This document shows positions 19,075-29,458 of a DNA stretch of 64,000 nucleotides, piece by piece. Within the stretch, counting starts at the first letter, position 1. The number at the start of each line of letters is the position of its first letter. Below the pieces are notes generated by a model. That model saw only the letters and a program-made list of their open reading frames with translations, was not told the origin of the DNA and did no database searches. Position numbers and translations under genes: made by a program. The stretch comes from Hyphomicrobiales bacterium. GTDB taxonomy: Bacteria; Pseudomonadota; Alphaproteobacteria; Rhizobiales; Beijerinckiaceae. The DNA is taken from positions 83,800-147,799 of the forward strand of contig UCLR01000030.1 of the NCBI GenBank assembly GCA_900473415.1. The letters are read 5' to 3'.

Positions 19075-19092
19075 GCCATGCCCCCAAGCAAG

Positions 19093-20550
19093 CTATTCGA
19101 CGACCTTCTGGTCGGCGATCGCCTCGGCGGTGACCTTGCGGGCGCTAACCGGGACATGGCCGGAGACCTCGGAGCCGGCATCGGGCTCAAGCCGCATCAT
19201 CCAGAGAGCCGACGAGGCGGAGATCAGCCCGACAAGGAAGAAGGCCGGCCAGAAATCCCCTGCGCCCAGCGCCTTGCCGCCGTTGAAGGCGTTGGCGCTT
19301 TCCAGCGCGAAGGCGCCGATCGTCACGCCCATGCTGAGCGAAAGCTGCTGGGCGACGCTCGACAGGCTGGTCGCGCTCGACATCTCGCGGTTGGAAACGT
19401 CGGCATAGCTCAGCGCGTTGATGCCGGTGAATTGCAGCGAGCGGAAGCAGCCGCCGATGAGCAGCACCGAGAGCATAATCGCATGCGGCGTCGCCGGCGT
19501 GAACAGGCCGGAGGCAGCGAGGAAGGCCGAACCGAGCAGGGCGTTGATCGTCAGCACGCGACGGAAGCCGAACTGCGCCAGGATGCTCTTCGCCAGCGTC
19601 TTCATGATCAACGCGCCGGCCGCCGAAACGAAGGTGATAAGCCCCGAATGCAGTGCATCGAGCCCGAAGCCGAGTTGCAGCATCAGCGGCAGCAGGAACG
19701 GAATCGCGCCGATGCCGGTACGGAAGATCGAGCCGCCGACCACGCCGATCCGAAAGGTCGGGACTCGAAACAGAGACAGATTCAGCACCGGATAGGGCAC
19801 CCGTCTGGCATGGAACCAATAGGCCAGCAGCGCCGCCGCCCCGGCGATCACGCAGCCATATGACACCGCCATCGGCACGAGATGGCGCCCGCCCGTGGCG
19901 AGCCCGAGCATGAGGCTCGCGAAGCCGAAGGCCGAGAGGACAAAGCCCTTGATGTCGAGCGGCGCCACATCCTCCTCTCGGATATCCTCGAAGAAGAGGC
20001 TCGCGAGCACGATTCCGACGAGCCCGATCGGGATGTTGATGAAGAAGATCCAACGCCAGTCGAAAAAGGTCGAGATGAAGCCGCCGAGCGGTGGCCCGAC
20101 TACGGGGCCGACCAGCGCCGGCACCGTCAGATAGGCGAGCGCGCCGACGATCTCAGCTTTGCTGACGCTGCGCAGGATGACGAGGCGCCCCACCGGCACC
20201 ATCATCGCCCCGCCCATGCCCTGGACGAAGCGCGCGCCGACGAAGGCCCCGAGCGAACTCGACATGGCACAGAGCAGCGAGCCGAACATGAAGACGCACA
20301 GCGCCGAGCGGAAGATGGTGCGTGCGCCGAAGCGGTCGGCCATCCAGCCGGAGATCGGGATGAAGACCGCGAGGCTGACGAGATAGGAGGTCAGTGCCAG
20401 TTTGAGCGCAATCGGATCCTCGCCCAGCGAGGTCGCGATGACCGGCAGCGAGGTCGCGATCACCGTCGAGTCGGTGTTCTCCATGAAGAGCGCACAGGCT
20501 ACGATGAGAGGCAGGAGTTTGGAGCGCTGCAAGGCCCTGACCTTCCGCAC
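19093..20550 (-). CDS. MFS transporter, DHA2 (EmrB/QacA-like) drug exporter
   Basis: This is a proton-driven multidrug-type exporter with many hydrophobic helices. Motif A is GWMADRFGART, motif C-like GPVVGPPLGGFIS is present, and the helix-1 motif D1 region (ACALFMENTDSTVIATSLPVIA) carries the DHA2-typical Asp. The frame is open to an ATG at 20673, but the extra 41 residues are Arg-rich, contain a stray Cys and have no ribosome site. The GTG at 20550 leaves a short N-terminus before helix 1, and a TTG at 20532 preceded by AAGGTCAGG is also plausible. Substrate unknown. No TetR- or MarR-type regulator is adjacent. Confidence 0.85.
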   Translation of the reverse strand: MRKVRALQRSKLLPLIVACALFMENTDSTVIATSLPVIATSLGEDPIALKLALTSYLVSLAVFIPISGWMADRFGARTIFRSALCVFMFGSLLCAMSSSLGAFVGARFVQGMGGAMMVPVGRLVILRSVSKAEIVGALAYLTVPALVGPVVGPPLGGFISTFFDWRWIFFINIPIGLVGIVLASLFFEDIREEDVAPLDIKGFVLSAFGFASLMLGLATGGRHLVPMAVSYGCVIAGAAALLAYWFHARRVPYPVLNLSLFRVPTFRIGVVGGSIFRTGIGAIPFLLPLMLQLGFGLDALHSGLITFVSAAGALIMKTLAKSILAQFGFRRVLTINALLGSAFLAASGLFTPATPHAIMLSVLLIGGCFRSLQFTGINALSYADVSNREMSSATSLSSVAQQLSLSMGVTIGAFALESANAFNGGKALGAGDFWPAFFLVGLISASSALWMMRLEPDAGSEVSGHVPVSARKVTAEAIADQKVVE

Positions 20551-20824
20551 GGACAAAGCGGGACGCGACCCGGTGTCGCAATGGCGTCGCTTTAACGGGA
20601 CATCTTCGGGCTGACGAGATGCGAAATGCCGGATCGAGGGCTTGGAAGCCCGATCGGCGCGCGACTCTGCCATGCACTGAGTTTATGCCCCGCCGCCGAA
20701 CACAAATCCGCCATGCGCCGGACACTCTGCCCGGCGTCCTTGGCGGACACCATTTTCGGTCGGTCCGGCATCTTGTCTGGGCCGTCGCGAGGGGCGCGCG
20801 CCGTCAATCTCCGGAGAGACTATC

Positions 20825-21151
20825 ATGCTCACTATTCCGAATGTTTCCTTGCTTTCGCAGCGGCTGCCCGCTGGCCTGCGGCTGGCGGGTCTAGCCGCCC
20901 TTGCCGGCCTCGCCTACGGCGTGGCGGCAACGACACCGGCAGCCGCAGCTTCCCCGGACTGGCGGGCGGGCTGCCAGTTTTCGGCGGCCCCGCAGGGCTA
21001 TGGCGATAGCATACGCTACACCAACTGCATGCGTCAGCGGGACTGCCAGCAACTGGCGAACGCCTCAGGTGCGACCATGTTCGCGGCCGGCTGCTTCGGC
21101 GTCCGGCCGGAGACTCCTGCAGCCGAGTACGTCCGGCGTCCGGCGCGGTAG
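20825..21151 (+). CDS. Small secreted Cys-containing protein, function unknown
   Basis: This 108-residue protein has a clear signal peptide (hydrophobic LAGLAALAGLAYGVAAT, cleavage near PAAAA), leaving about 65 residues with four Cys in GCQF, TNCMRQRDCQQL and GCFG. These are positioned to make two disulfides. GGAGAGACTATC before the ATG is a strong ribosome site, and a 12-bp hairpin follows the stop, so it looks like a genuine single-gene unit. I do not recognise the family. It is presumably periplasmic. Confidence 0.75.
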   Translation: MLTIPNVSLLSQRLPAGLRLAGLAALAGLAYGVAATTPAAAASPDWRAGCQFSAAPQGYGDSIRYTNCMRQRDCQQLANASGATMFAAGCFGVRPETPAAEYVRRPAR

Positions 21152-21165
21152 TTTCGCGCTTGCAT

Positions 21166-21204
21166 GCCGAAGCGGCGTCCCTCATGCGCGAGCGCCGCTT
21201 CGGC
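21166..21204 (+). terminator. Strong hairpin after the small secreted protein
   Basis: GCCGAAGCGGCG and CGCCGCTTCGGC form a perfect 12-bp stem with a 15-nt loop, starting 15 bp after the stop. No T-run follows on the + strand (ACTGCAAAATAA). It probably ends the transcript before guaB. Confidence 0.55.
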
Positions 21205-21256
21205 ACTGCAAAATAAACCAGCGCGCCCTCTAGCGGAGGCTTCGTGCCCATGCTAA

Positions 21257-22828
<1,572 letters not shown>

Positions 22829-22897
22829 GTCCGTCCCGTCCTTGTGCAGCACTGGCCTGACTTGTTCGGGCCGGCATTGCCGAGGCGGAGCGCAGTC

Positions 22898-23308
22898 ATG
22901 ACCCTGAAGCTGATTTACCCGGCGCTGGCGATGATCTTCTGGATTTTCGTCGTCGGCGTCGTCATGGCGACGCGCCGCAAGGAGGCGTTCGCCTCCGGCG
23001 CTGTTAGGCACGAGGATGTCTCGGTCTCGACCGAGCGCTATCCTGTTCCGGCCCGGTTGGCGGCGGCGAATTTCTCGAACCAGTTCGAGACGCCGCTCGT
23101 TTTCTTCGTGCTCATTCTGATCGCGATCGAGGTCGGCGCCACCGGTTACGTCATGGCGGCTCTGGCCTGGCTCTATGTCCTGAGCCGAGTCGCCCACACC
23201 TTCATCCACATCGGACCAAACAAACTGCCGGTACGCGGGGCCGTCTACGGCGTCGGCTTTCTCGCATTGATCTGCATGTGGATCGGCATTCTGGTGGCCG
23301 TGCTGTAG
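22898..23308 (+). CDS. MAPEG-family membrane protein
   Basis: This 136-residue protein has four hydrophobic helices and the MAPEG pattern: ARLAAANFSNQFETPLVFF (Asn/Glu pair after helix 1), then ALAWLYVLSRVAHTFIHIG. MAPEG members include glutathione transferases and peroxidases of eicosanoid metabolism. Bacterial members are mostly uncharacterised, so only a membrane-bound glutathione-dependent function can be suggested. GAGGCGGAG precedes the ATG at 22898. It is 69 bp downstream of guaB and may be read through from it. Confidence 0.82.
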   Translation: MTLKLIYPALAMIFWIFVVGVVMATRRKEAFASGAVRHEDVSVSTERYPVPARLAAANFSNQFETPLVFFVLILIAIEVGATGYVMAALAWLYVLSRVAHTFIHIGPNKLPVRGAVYGVGFLALICMWIGILVAVL

Positions 23309-23607
23309 CACGCGACCACTAGGCGCACCGCGACCTGGTCGGCCGTGCTCTGCCAGGGGCTGCGATCACATCTGCGTCACCGCGACGCGCCCGATCGCCC
23401 ATACGAAAGACCTACGACCCTGAGGCCTCCAGAAAGCTGTCGCTTTTCAAGGCGATGGCGCATTTATTTTAATTAGTCGAAACAAGAATTACACTAGGGA
23501 CAATACAAGACTTTGATTTTAAAGGACGATTCGATTGACAGCCGCGTCCGCGCCGCATTAACGCTCGGCCATCGCGCGCTTGGCGCCTCCTACCGACGGA
23601 GCTCAAA
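23309..23607 (+). promoter_or_regulatory. AT-rich upstream region of the iron transporter
   Basis: No gene is seen. Bases about 23457-23530 are markedly AT-rich for this genome (TTTATTTTAATTAG, then TTGATTTTAAAGG), which marks the promoter and probable regulator-binding region of the Fe(III) ABC transporter. I cannot match it with confidence to an Irr, RirA or Fur box. Confidence 0.5.
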
Positions 23608-24633
23608 ATGATCGGAAAGACCCATCTCCGCGCTCTGGCGCTGTCGTCCTCCCTGCTGGCCGCATCCGGCTTTGCGAACTCCGCCGTGGCGCAGGATGTC
23701 AATCTCTACACGACGCGCGAGCCGGCGCTGCTGAGCCCCGTGCTCGAAGCCTTCACCAAGGACACCGGCATCAAGGTCAACGCTGTCTTCCTGAAGGACG
23801 GGCTGCAAGAGCGCATCCGCGCCGAGGGCGCCAACAGCCCGGCCGATGTCATGCTGCTGGTCGATGTCGGCGAGATCAACGCCGCGGTCGAGGCTGGCAT
23901 CACCCAGCCGATCAAGTCCGACGTCGTCGACAAGACCGTGCCGGCACAGCTGCGGCCGGACAACAACTGGGTCACCCTGACCAAGCGCGCCCGCATCGTC
24001 GTCGTCTCGAAGGACCGCGTCCAACAGGATGCGATCACCTATGAGGAGCTCGCCGATCCGAAGTGGAAGGGCAAGTTCTGCATCCGCGCCGGCCAGCACC
24101 CCTACAACAACGCCTTCTTCGCCGCCTATATCGCCCATCACGGCCAGGAGAAGGCGGAGACCTATCTCAAGGCGCTGCGTACCAACGCCGCCCGCAAGCC
24201 CGGCGGCGGCGACCGCGACGTCGCCCGCGACATCCAGTCCGGCCTCTGCGACATCGCGGTGATCAACACCTACTATATCGGGCTGATGAGCCAGGCGAAG
24301 AACGAGCAGAAGGGCTGGTACGACGCCATCAAGCCGCTCAAGACCAGCTTCGCCGGTGGCGGCACCCATGTGAACGTCTCGGCCGCCGCCCTCGCCAAGA
24401 ACGCGCCGAACAAGGCCAACGCGGTCAAGCTGATCGAGTACATGCTCGGCGAGAAGGCTCAGACCATCTATGCCGACGGCAATTTCGAGTTCCCGGTCAA
24501 TCCGGACGTCAAGGAAAGCGCGGCGGTGAAGCTGCTCGGCACCATCACGCCGGACAAGCTGTCGCTCTCCGACGTTGCCAAGCAGCGTAAGCCCGCCGCC
24601 GATCTTGTCGACAAGGCTGGCTTCGACAGTTGA
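23608..24633 (+). CDS. Fe(III) ABC transporter substrate-binding protein (FbpA/FutA-like)
   Basis: This 341-residue periplasmic iron-binding protein has a signal peptide cleaved near SAVAQD, then the FbpA-type fold starting VNLYTTREPALLSPVLEAF. The consecutive Tyr pair in VINTYYIGLMS matches the iron-coordinating tyrosines of the family. It would capture ferric iron in the periplasm and deliver it to the permease that overlaps its stop codon. The family is normally iron-repressed. The upstream AT-rich region is consistent with such control but shows no clear operator. Confidence 0.92.
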   Translation: MIGKTHLRALALSSSLLAASGFANSAVAQDVNLYTTREPALLSPVLEAFTKDTGIKVNAVFLKDGLQERIRAEGANSPADVMLLVDVGEINAAVEAGITQPIKSDVVDKTVPAQLRPDNNWVTLTKRARIVVVSKDRVQQDAITYEELADPKWKGKFCIRAGQHPYNNAFFAAYIAHHGQEKAETYLKALRTNAARKPGGGDRDVARDIQSGLCDIAVINTYYIGLMSQAKNEQKGWYDAIKPLKTSFAGGGTHVNVSAAALAKNAPNKANAVKLIEYMLGEKAQTIYADGNFEFPVNPDVKESAAVKLLGTITPDKLSLSDVAKQRKPAADLVDKAGFDS

Positions 24634-26315
24634 GCCTGAGCCCGTCGCTGACCACTTCCCGGCGGCCGCCATTCCGATGGCGGCCGTCGACGCGTTTTGC
24701 CTATGCCTCGCTGCTCGGTGCGGCGCTGGTGCTGACGCCGCTGCTGGCGCTGGTTGCGACCGCCCTCTCCTCGCCCCAGGCAGCGGAGATCTGGCCGCAT
24801 CTTGCCGCAAATGTCCTGCCGAGCGCCCTCCTCCAGACCGTCCTGCTCACGGCCGGCGTCGGCCTGCTCAGCGCGGTCATCGGCACCGGCACGGCATGGC
24901 TGGTGACGCAGTTCGACTTCCCCGGACGACGGGTTTTCGAATGGCTGCTCGTCCTGCCGCTGGCGCTGCCCACCTATCTCACGGCCTACATCTACGTCGA
25001 GTTCATCGGCTTTCAGGGGCCTCTGCAAACGGCCCTGCGCGCCGCGACCGGCTGGCGCTCGCTGCGTGACTACTGGTTCCCGGACCCGCGCAACCTACCG
25101 GGTGCCGTCGCGATCATGGCGATCGTGCTCTATCCGTACGTCTATCTCAGCACGCGGGCCCTTTTCAGCCTGCAGGGCGCGACCATCGTCGAGGCCGCCC
25201 GCAATCTCGGCGCGACGCCGGGCCGGCTGTTCTGGCGCATCGGCCTGCCGCTCGCCCGCCCGGCTCTCGCCGCCGGGCTGACGCTGGTGCTGCTGGAAAC
25301 GTTGAACGACATCGGCGCGACCGAATACCTCGGCGTCCGCACGCTGACGCTCTCGATCTATGCGACTTGGCTCAATCGCGGCTCGCTGCCCGGCGCGGCG
25401 CAGATCGCCTGCGTGATGCTGCTCGTCGTCTTCCTGCTGATCTGGGCCGAGGCGCGGTTGCGCGGCCAGCGACGGTTCGCGCTGCCCGTCCGCCAGCCGC
25501 GCCCTGTCGGTCGTAGGCCCCTGCGCGGAACCCACGCCGTCGCGGCGACGCTCGCATGCGCGCTGCCGGTGCTGTTCGGCGCCGCGCTGCCCGTCGGCTA
25601 TCTTGCCATCACGGTGCTGCGGCAAGGACTGCTGGCGCAGTTCGACACCGCGCTGCTGCGCCTCCTCGGCAATGCCGTCCTGCTCGCCGCCATGGCGTCC
25701 GGTGTCGTGCTCGCGCTCGGCCTCGGCATCGCCACCGCCAGCCGCACTGGCCGTGAAACCTGGCTGAAGCCGCTGGCACGCATCGCCTCGCTCGGCTACG
25801 CGCTGCCCGGCACCGTGCTGGCGCTCGGCCTGCTGATTCCTCTCGCCGCCTTCGACAATGCCCTGGCGAACGCTGCCAACGCGTTATTCGGCCTCAAGCT
25901 CGGCCTGGTGCTGATCGGTTCGGGCGCGGCGCTGGTGATCGCCTATGCCGTGCGCTTCCTCACCATCGGCATCTCGGGCATGGAAAGTGGTTTGTCCCGT
26001 GTCTCGCCCCGCATCGACGATGCGGCGCGCTCGCTAGGGGCCGGTCAGCCGGAGATCCTGCGCCGCATCCACTGGCCACTGGCGCGGCCCGCGGTCGCAG
26101 CGGCTGCACTTCTGGTCTTCGTCGACTGCCTCAAGGAGCTGCCGGCGACGCTGCTGCTGCGCCCGCTCAACCTCGATACGCTGGCGACCGCGGTCTACGG
26201 CCAAGCCTCTCGCGGCGTCTTCGAGGAGGGCGCGCTCGCCGCCCTGCTGATCATCCTCGCCGGCCTCTATCCAGCCGTGATTCTGGCCAGAACTGGCTCA
26301 AATCACGTGGGATAG
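24630..26315 (+). CDS. Fe(III) ABC transporter permease (FbpB-like, fused double unit)
   Basis: This 561-residue inner-membrane protein has about 12 helices, formed by two fused permease units. Each unit has a cytoplasmic EAA-type loop: EAARNLGATPGRLFWRIGLPLARP in the first half and DDAARSLGAGQPEILRRIHWPLARP in the second. This fits FbpB-type ferric permeases. The start is a TTG that overlaps the stop of the binding-protein gene, so translation is coupled. The usual ATPase gene (fbpC) does not follow; an AsmA gene does. The ATPase must be encoded elsewhere. Confidence 0.92.
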   Translation: MSLSPSLTTSRRPPFRWRPSTRFAYASLLGAALVLTPLLALVATALSSPQAAEIWPHLAANVLPSALLQTVLLTAGVGLLSAVIGTGTAWLVTQFDFPGRRVFEWLLVLPLALPTYLTAYIYVEFIGFQGPLQTALRAATGWRSLRDYWFPDPRNLPGAVAIMAIVLYPYVYLSTRALFSLQGATIVEAARNLGATPGRLFWRIGLPLARPALAAGLTLVLLETLNDIGATEYLGVRTLTLSIYATWLNRGSLPGAAQIACVMLLVVFLLIWAEARLRGQRRFALPVRQPRPVGRRPLRGTHAVAATLACALPVLFGAALPVGYLAITVLRQGLLAQFDTALLRLLGNAVLLAAMASGVVLALGLGIATASRTGRETWLKPLARIASLGYALPGTVLALGLLIPLAAFDNALANAANALFGLKLGLVLIGSGAALVIAYAVRFLTIGISGMESGLSRVSPRIDDAARSLGAGQPEILRRIHWPLARPAVAAAALLVFVDCLKELPATLLLRPLNLDTLATAVYGQASRGVFEEGALAALLIILAGLYPAVILARTGSNHVG

Positions 26316-26410
26316 CCGGCTTTCCGGCCTCGACAACCCTGTCGCATCGGCCTACACAAGGCGCGCCAGGGGGCTGGCTGGCTTTCGGCCGAGCGCTGAT
26401 TCGGAAGTCC

Positions 26411-28162
26411 ATGACCAGACGCGCTGCGATCCTCGCTCTCTGCCTTCTCACCGTCCTTGGGCTGTTGGGCTTTCAGTCCTGGGACGTTGCTGTCGGCCGC
26501 GTCGAGCGCCGCGCCGTCGCGGCGGTCGAGGAGAAGACCGGCTTCGTCGTCGGGGCGATCGAGCGCGCCGAGATCGCCTTCCTGCCGCTCCCGCGCATAA
26601 GTCTTTCCCGGGTCGCCTTCAGCCAGCGCGACGGCGCGCTTGCTGGCGAAGCCGCGCGAATCCGCGCGCATCTGCGCCTGTTGCCCTTGCTCACCGGCCG
26701 GCTCAGCTTCGACAGGATCGACCTCGTCGCGCCGCAGATCGACGTCGCCGTGCCAGCTGGCAGCGGCATGGCCGAATGGCTCGGCCCGCCGCTGGCCGAG
26801 CTCGAGCGACTGCGCAGCCAGAGCAAGATCGTGGTGCAGGGCGGTTCGCTCTTCCTGCGCGCCGGCGGCGCGATCCAGAGCGTGGTGCGCGACCTGAACC
26901 TCGTCATCGACGAGCGTAGCGTGAACGAGCCTCTGGATCTCGCGGGGTCGCTAAGCTGGCGCGGGGTTCCGACCGAGGTCAGCCTGCGCTGGCCGATGGT
27001 TGGCGGCAATGCCAAGGCCGCGCTGTCCGCGACCTCACCGTTGCTGAAGCTGCGCTTCGAAGGCACCCGCTCCGGACCGGGCGAGCCGGTGATCAACGGG
27101 CTGCTCGCCCTCTCGACCGCCTCGGTGCCGAGGCTTCTAGGTTGGTTCGGCGAGGATTCACGCCTCGCCGCTGCGCTCGGCGGGTTGACCCTCTCGGCCG
27201 AGCTGCAGATGAAGCCGCACGAGGCCTCCTTCAACAACGCCGTCGCCAGCCTCGATGGCGAGCGCCTCGACGGCGTTCTCAATCTGACGGAAAGCGGCGG
27301 TCGCTTTGCACTTTCGGGAACGCTCGCCGGCGCGACGCTCGATCTCGGGCGCCTGATCGACCGCTTGCCGACACCGGCTGTCAATGCCGCCGACACCAGC
27401 CCCTTCGATCTCGACGGCTGGACCGGCCGCGAGATCGACCTGCGGATTTCCCTTGATGCGGCGAGGCTACGCGGTGCCCGTCTGACCGACGTCGCGACGT
27501 ATCTGCTGGTCAAGAAGGGGCGCTTCGAGACGGGCCTGCTGCGGGCAGCAGCCTATGGCGGCAGCGTCAAGACCCGCCTGCTCGCGGTGAACGCGCCCGC
27601 CGGCGTCGACGTCAAGATCCAGGCCGGTTTCGAGAAGGTGAACCTCGGCCAGGCCGCAAGCGACCTGCCGCGGCTCCAGCGGCTTTCCGGAACGGGCGGC
27701 TTCCAGCTCGCTCTCGACGGCGCCGGCCGCAATTTCGACGAGCTCCTGGGATCGCTCACCGGCCGTGCCAACCTCTCCCTTCGACAGGGCGAGCTCGACG
27801 GCATCGCGCTCGCTGAGCTGATGCGCCGCGCCGAGCGCAGCCCCTCCCAGGCGTTGCGCGACTGGCGGCAGGGCAAGACCCCCTTCGAGAGTCTCAACGT
27901 GAATGCGAGCATCGGCGGCGGCCTGCTTTTCCTCAACGAAGCGCAGATGAACGGCCAGAACTACCGCTTCAACCTCGCCGGCAGCGCCTCACTGCGCAGT
28001 CGTGTTCTCGACATGACCGGCTCCCTCGCCTCCACCACCGGGGCGCTGAAATTGCCTTTCGTGCTCAAGGGTCCGGTCAATGCCCCGCTCTTCGAGACCG
28101 AAACCGAGGCCTTTCTGAGTCCTGCCGGCGCCAGCGCCTTCCCTACGCTCCTCACGCGCTGA
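26411..28162 (+). CDS. AsmA-family protein
   Basis: This 583-residue protein has one N-terminal membrane anchor (residues about 5-23) followed by a long beta-rich periplasmic region. The AsmA N-terminal domain is visible at residues 25-110 (FVVGAIERAEIAFLPLPRISL, RIRAHLRLLPLLTGR). The C-terminal AsmA_2-like part has GTGGFQLALDGAGRNFDELLGSLTGRANLSLRQGELDGI. AsmA proteins belong to the bridge-like lipid-transfer superfamily and affect outer-membrane lipid homeostasis. The size is that of the shorter alphaproteobacterial forms. It follows the iron permease by 95 bp, with no obvious functional link. Confidence 0.88.
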   Translation: MTRRAAILALCLLTVLGLLGFQSWDVAVGRVERRAVAAVEEKTGFVVGAIERAEIAFLPLPRISLSRVAFSQRDGALAGEAARIRAHLRLLPLLTGRLSFDRIDLVAPQIDVAVPAGSGMAEWLGPPLAELERLRSQSKIVVQGGSLFLRAGGAIQSVVRDLNLVIDERSVNEPLDLAGSLSWRGVPTEVSLRWPMVGGNAKAALSATSPLLKLRFEGTRSGPGEPVINGLLALSTASVPRLLGWFGEDSRLAAALGGLTLSAELQMKPHEASFNNAVASLDGERLDGVLNLTESGGRFALSGTLAGATLDLGRLIDRLPTPAVNAADTSPFDLDGWTGREIDLRISLDAARLRGARLTDVATYLLVKKGRFETGLLRAAAYGGSVKTRLLAVNAPAGVDVKIQAGFEKVNLGQAASDLPRLQRLSGTGGFQLALDGAGRNFDELLGSLTGRANLSLRQGELDGIALAELMRRAERSPSQALRDWRQGKTPFESLNVNASIGGGLLFLNEAQMNGQNYRFNLAGSASLRSRVLDMTGSLASTTGALKLPFVLKGPVNAPLFETETEAFLSPAGASAFPTLLTR

Positions 28163-28239
28163 TTCAGCGGCTTCCGTCGCGCGCGGAAATCCGCTCTGAT
28201 GCGGTCAAGGCCGCCTGACGGCCGGGAGGAGGAAGCGGC

Positions 28240-29418
28240 ATGAAGACTTGGCTCACGGGCGTTCTCGCCCTTGCAGGATGGGTTGCAGCAGGAATGGCCG
28301 GCGCACAGGAGTTGATCGTCGAGAAGAAGGCCTTCGAGCTGCCGAGCTTCACCACCCAATCCGGACGAACGCTCAAGCAGGTGCGCGTTGGCTGGGAGAG
28401 CTACGGCACACTGAATGCCGACAAATCCAACGCCGTGCTGATCTGCCATTTCTTCTCGGGCAACTCGCACGCCGCCGGCAAATACGACGCCAAGGAAGCG
28501 CAGCCCGGCTACTGGGACGCGATCATCGGTCCTGGCAAGGCGATCGACACCAACAAGTATTTCGTCATCTCGTCCGACACACTGGTGAACCTCAACACCG
28601 GCGATCCGAAGACAACGACGACCGGCCCCGCCTCGATCGACCCCGACACCGGCAAGCCCTACGCGCTGGATTTCCCGATCGTCACCGTCCGTGACTTCGT
28701 CGAGGTTCAGAAGGCGCTGGTCGAAAGCCTCGGAATCAAGCGGCTCGCACTGGTCGCCGGCCCCTCGATGGGCTCGCTCCAGACGTTCGAATGGGCCGCC
28801 AGTCATCCCGAGATGGTCGCGAAGGCGATGCCGGTGATCGGCGCGGCGGAAGCCGACGCGATGCTGATCGGCTGGCTCGACGTCTGGGCCGCCCCGATCC
28901 TGGTCGATCCCGACTGGAACAACGGCAACTACTACGGCAAGACACCGCCGCTCGCCGGGCTCGCCAAGGCGCTGGCCGCAGTGACGCTGCAGGCGAACCA
29001 CCAGGACTGGGCGAACGCCACCTTCGGCCGCCGTCCGGCCAAAGAAGGTGACGATCCGGGCAAGGCCCTCGCCAACCGGTTCCAGTTCCAGAGCGTGCTC
29101 GACAATGCCGGCGCTGCGCGGGCGAAAGTTTCGGACGCCAACCACTTCCTCTACCTGATCAAGGCGAACCAGCTTTTCGCAGCCGGCGGCAACTCGCTCG
29201 CCGACGGCATGGCGAAGATCAGGGCGCCGATGCTCTACATCACCCAGCCGAAGGACCTGGTCTTCGCGCCCGACGCGGTGGAGCGCACGCTGAAAGCCGC
29301 GAAGGATGCCGGGCGCGACATCACCCACGTCACCATCGACGGCGCGCGCGGCCATCTCGACGGCGTCATCTCGATGAAGCAGGCCGAAGGCGCGATCCGG
29401 GCCTTTCTGGAGAAGTAG
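28240..29418 (+). CDS. Exported MetX-like alpha/beta hydrolase (putative esterase)
   Basis: This 392-residue protein has a signal peptide (WLTGVLALAGWVAAGMAGAQE) followed by a MetX-type alpha/beta hydrolase domain: VGWESYGTLNADKSNAVLICHFFSGNSHAAG, then the nucleophile elbow GPSMGSLQTFEWA. The catalytic Asp is probably in LVFAPD and the His in GARGHLDG. Cytosolic homoserine O-acetyltransferases have GGSMGGMQ-like elbows and no signal peptide, so this is probably a periplasmic esterase or acyl hydrolase rather than a methionine-biosynthesis enzyme. GGGAGGAGG upstream of ATG is a strong ribosome site. Convergent with the M20 gene. Confidence 0.83.
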   Translation: MKTWLTGVLALAGWVAAGMAGAQELIVEKKAFELPSFTTQSGRTLKQVRVGWESYGTLNADKSNAVLICHFFSGNSHAAGKYDAKEAQPGYWDAIIGPGKAIDTNKYFVISSDTLVNLNTGDPKTTTTGPASIDPDTGKPYALDFPIVTVRDFVEVQKALVESLGIKRLALVAGPSMGSLQTFEWAASHPEMVAKAMPVIGAAEADAMLIGWLDVWAAPILVDPDWNNGNYYGKTPPLAGLAKALAAVTLQANHQDWANATFGRRPAKEGDDPGKALANRFQFQSVLDNAGAARAKVSDANHFLYLIKANQLFAAGGNSLADGMAKIRAPMLYITQPKDLVFAPDAVERTLKAAKDAGRDITHVTIDGARGHLDGVISMKQAEGAIRAFLEK

Positions 29419-29424
29419 CCCCGA

Positions 29425-29458
29425 TCTGCCCGCCGCTTCGCTTCAGGCGGCGGGCAGA
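29425..29458. terminator. Bidirectional hairpin between convergent genes
   Basis: TCTGCCCGCCGC and GCGGCGGGCAGA make a 12-bp perfect stem around a 10-nt loop. The right arm overlaps the last codons of the M20 amidohydrolase. It probably terminates both converging transcripts, although neither side has a clear T-run. Confidence 0.55.
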
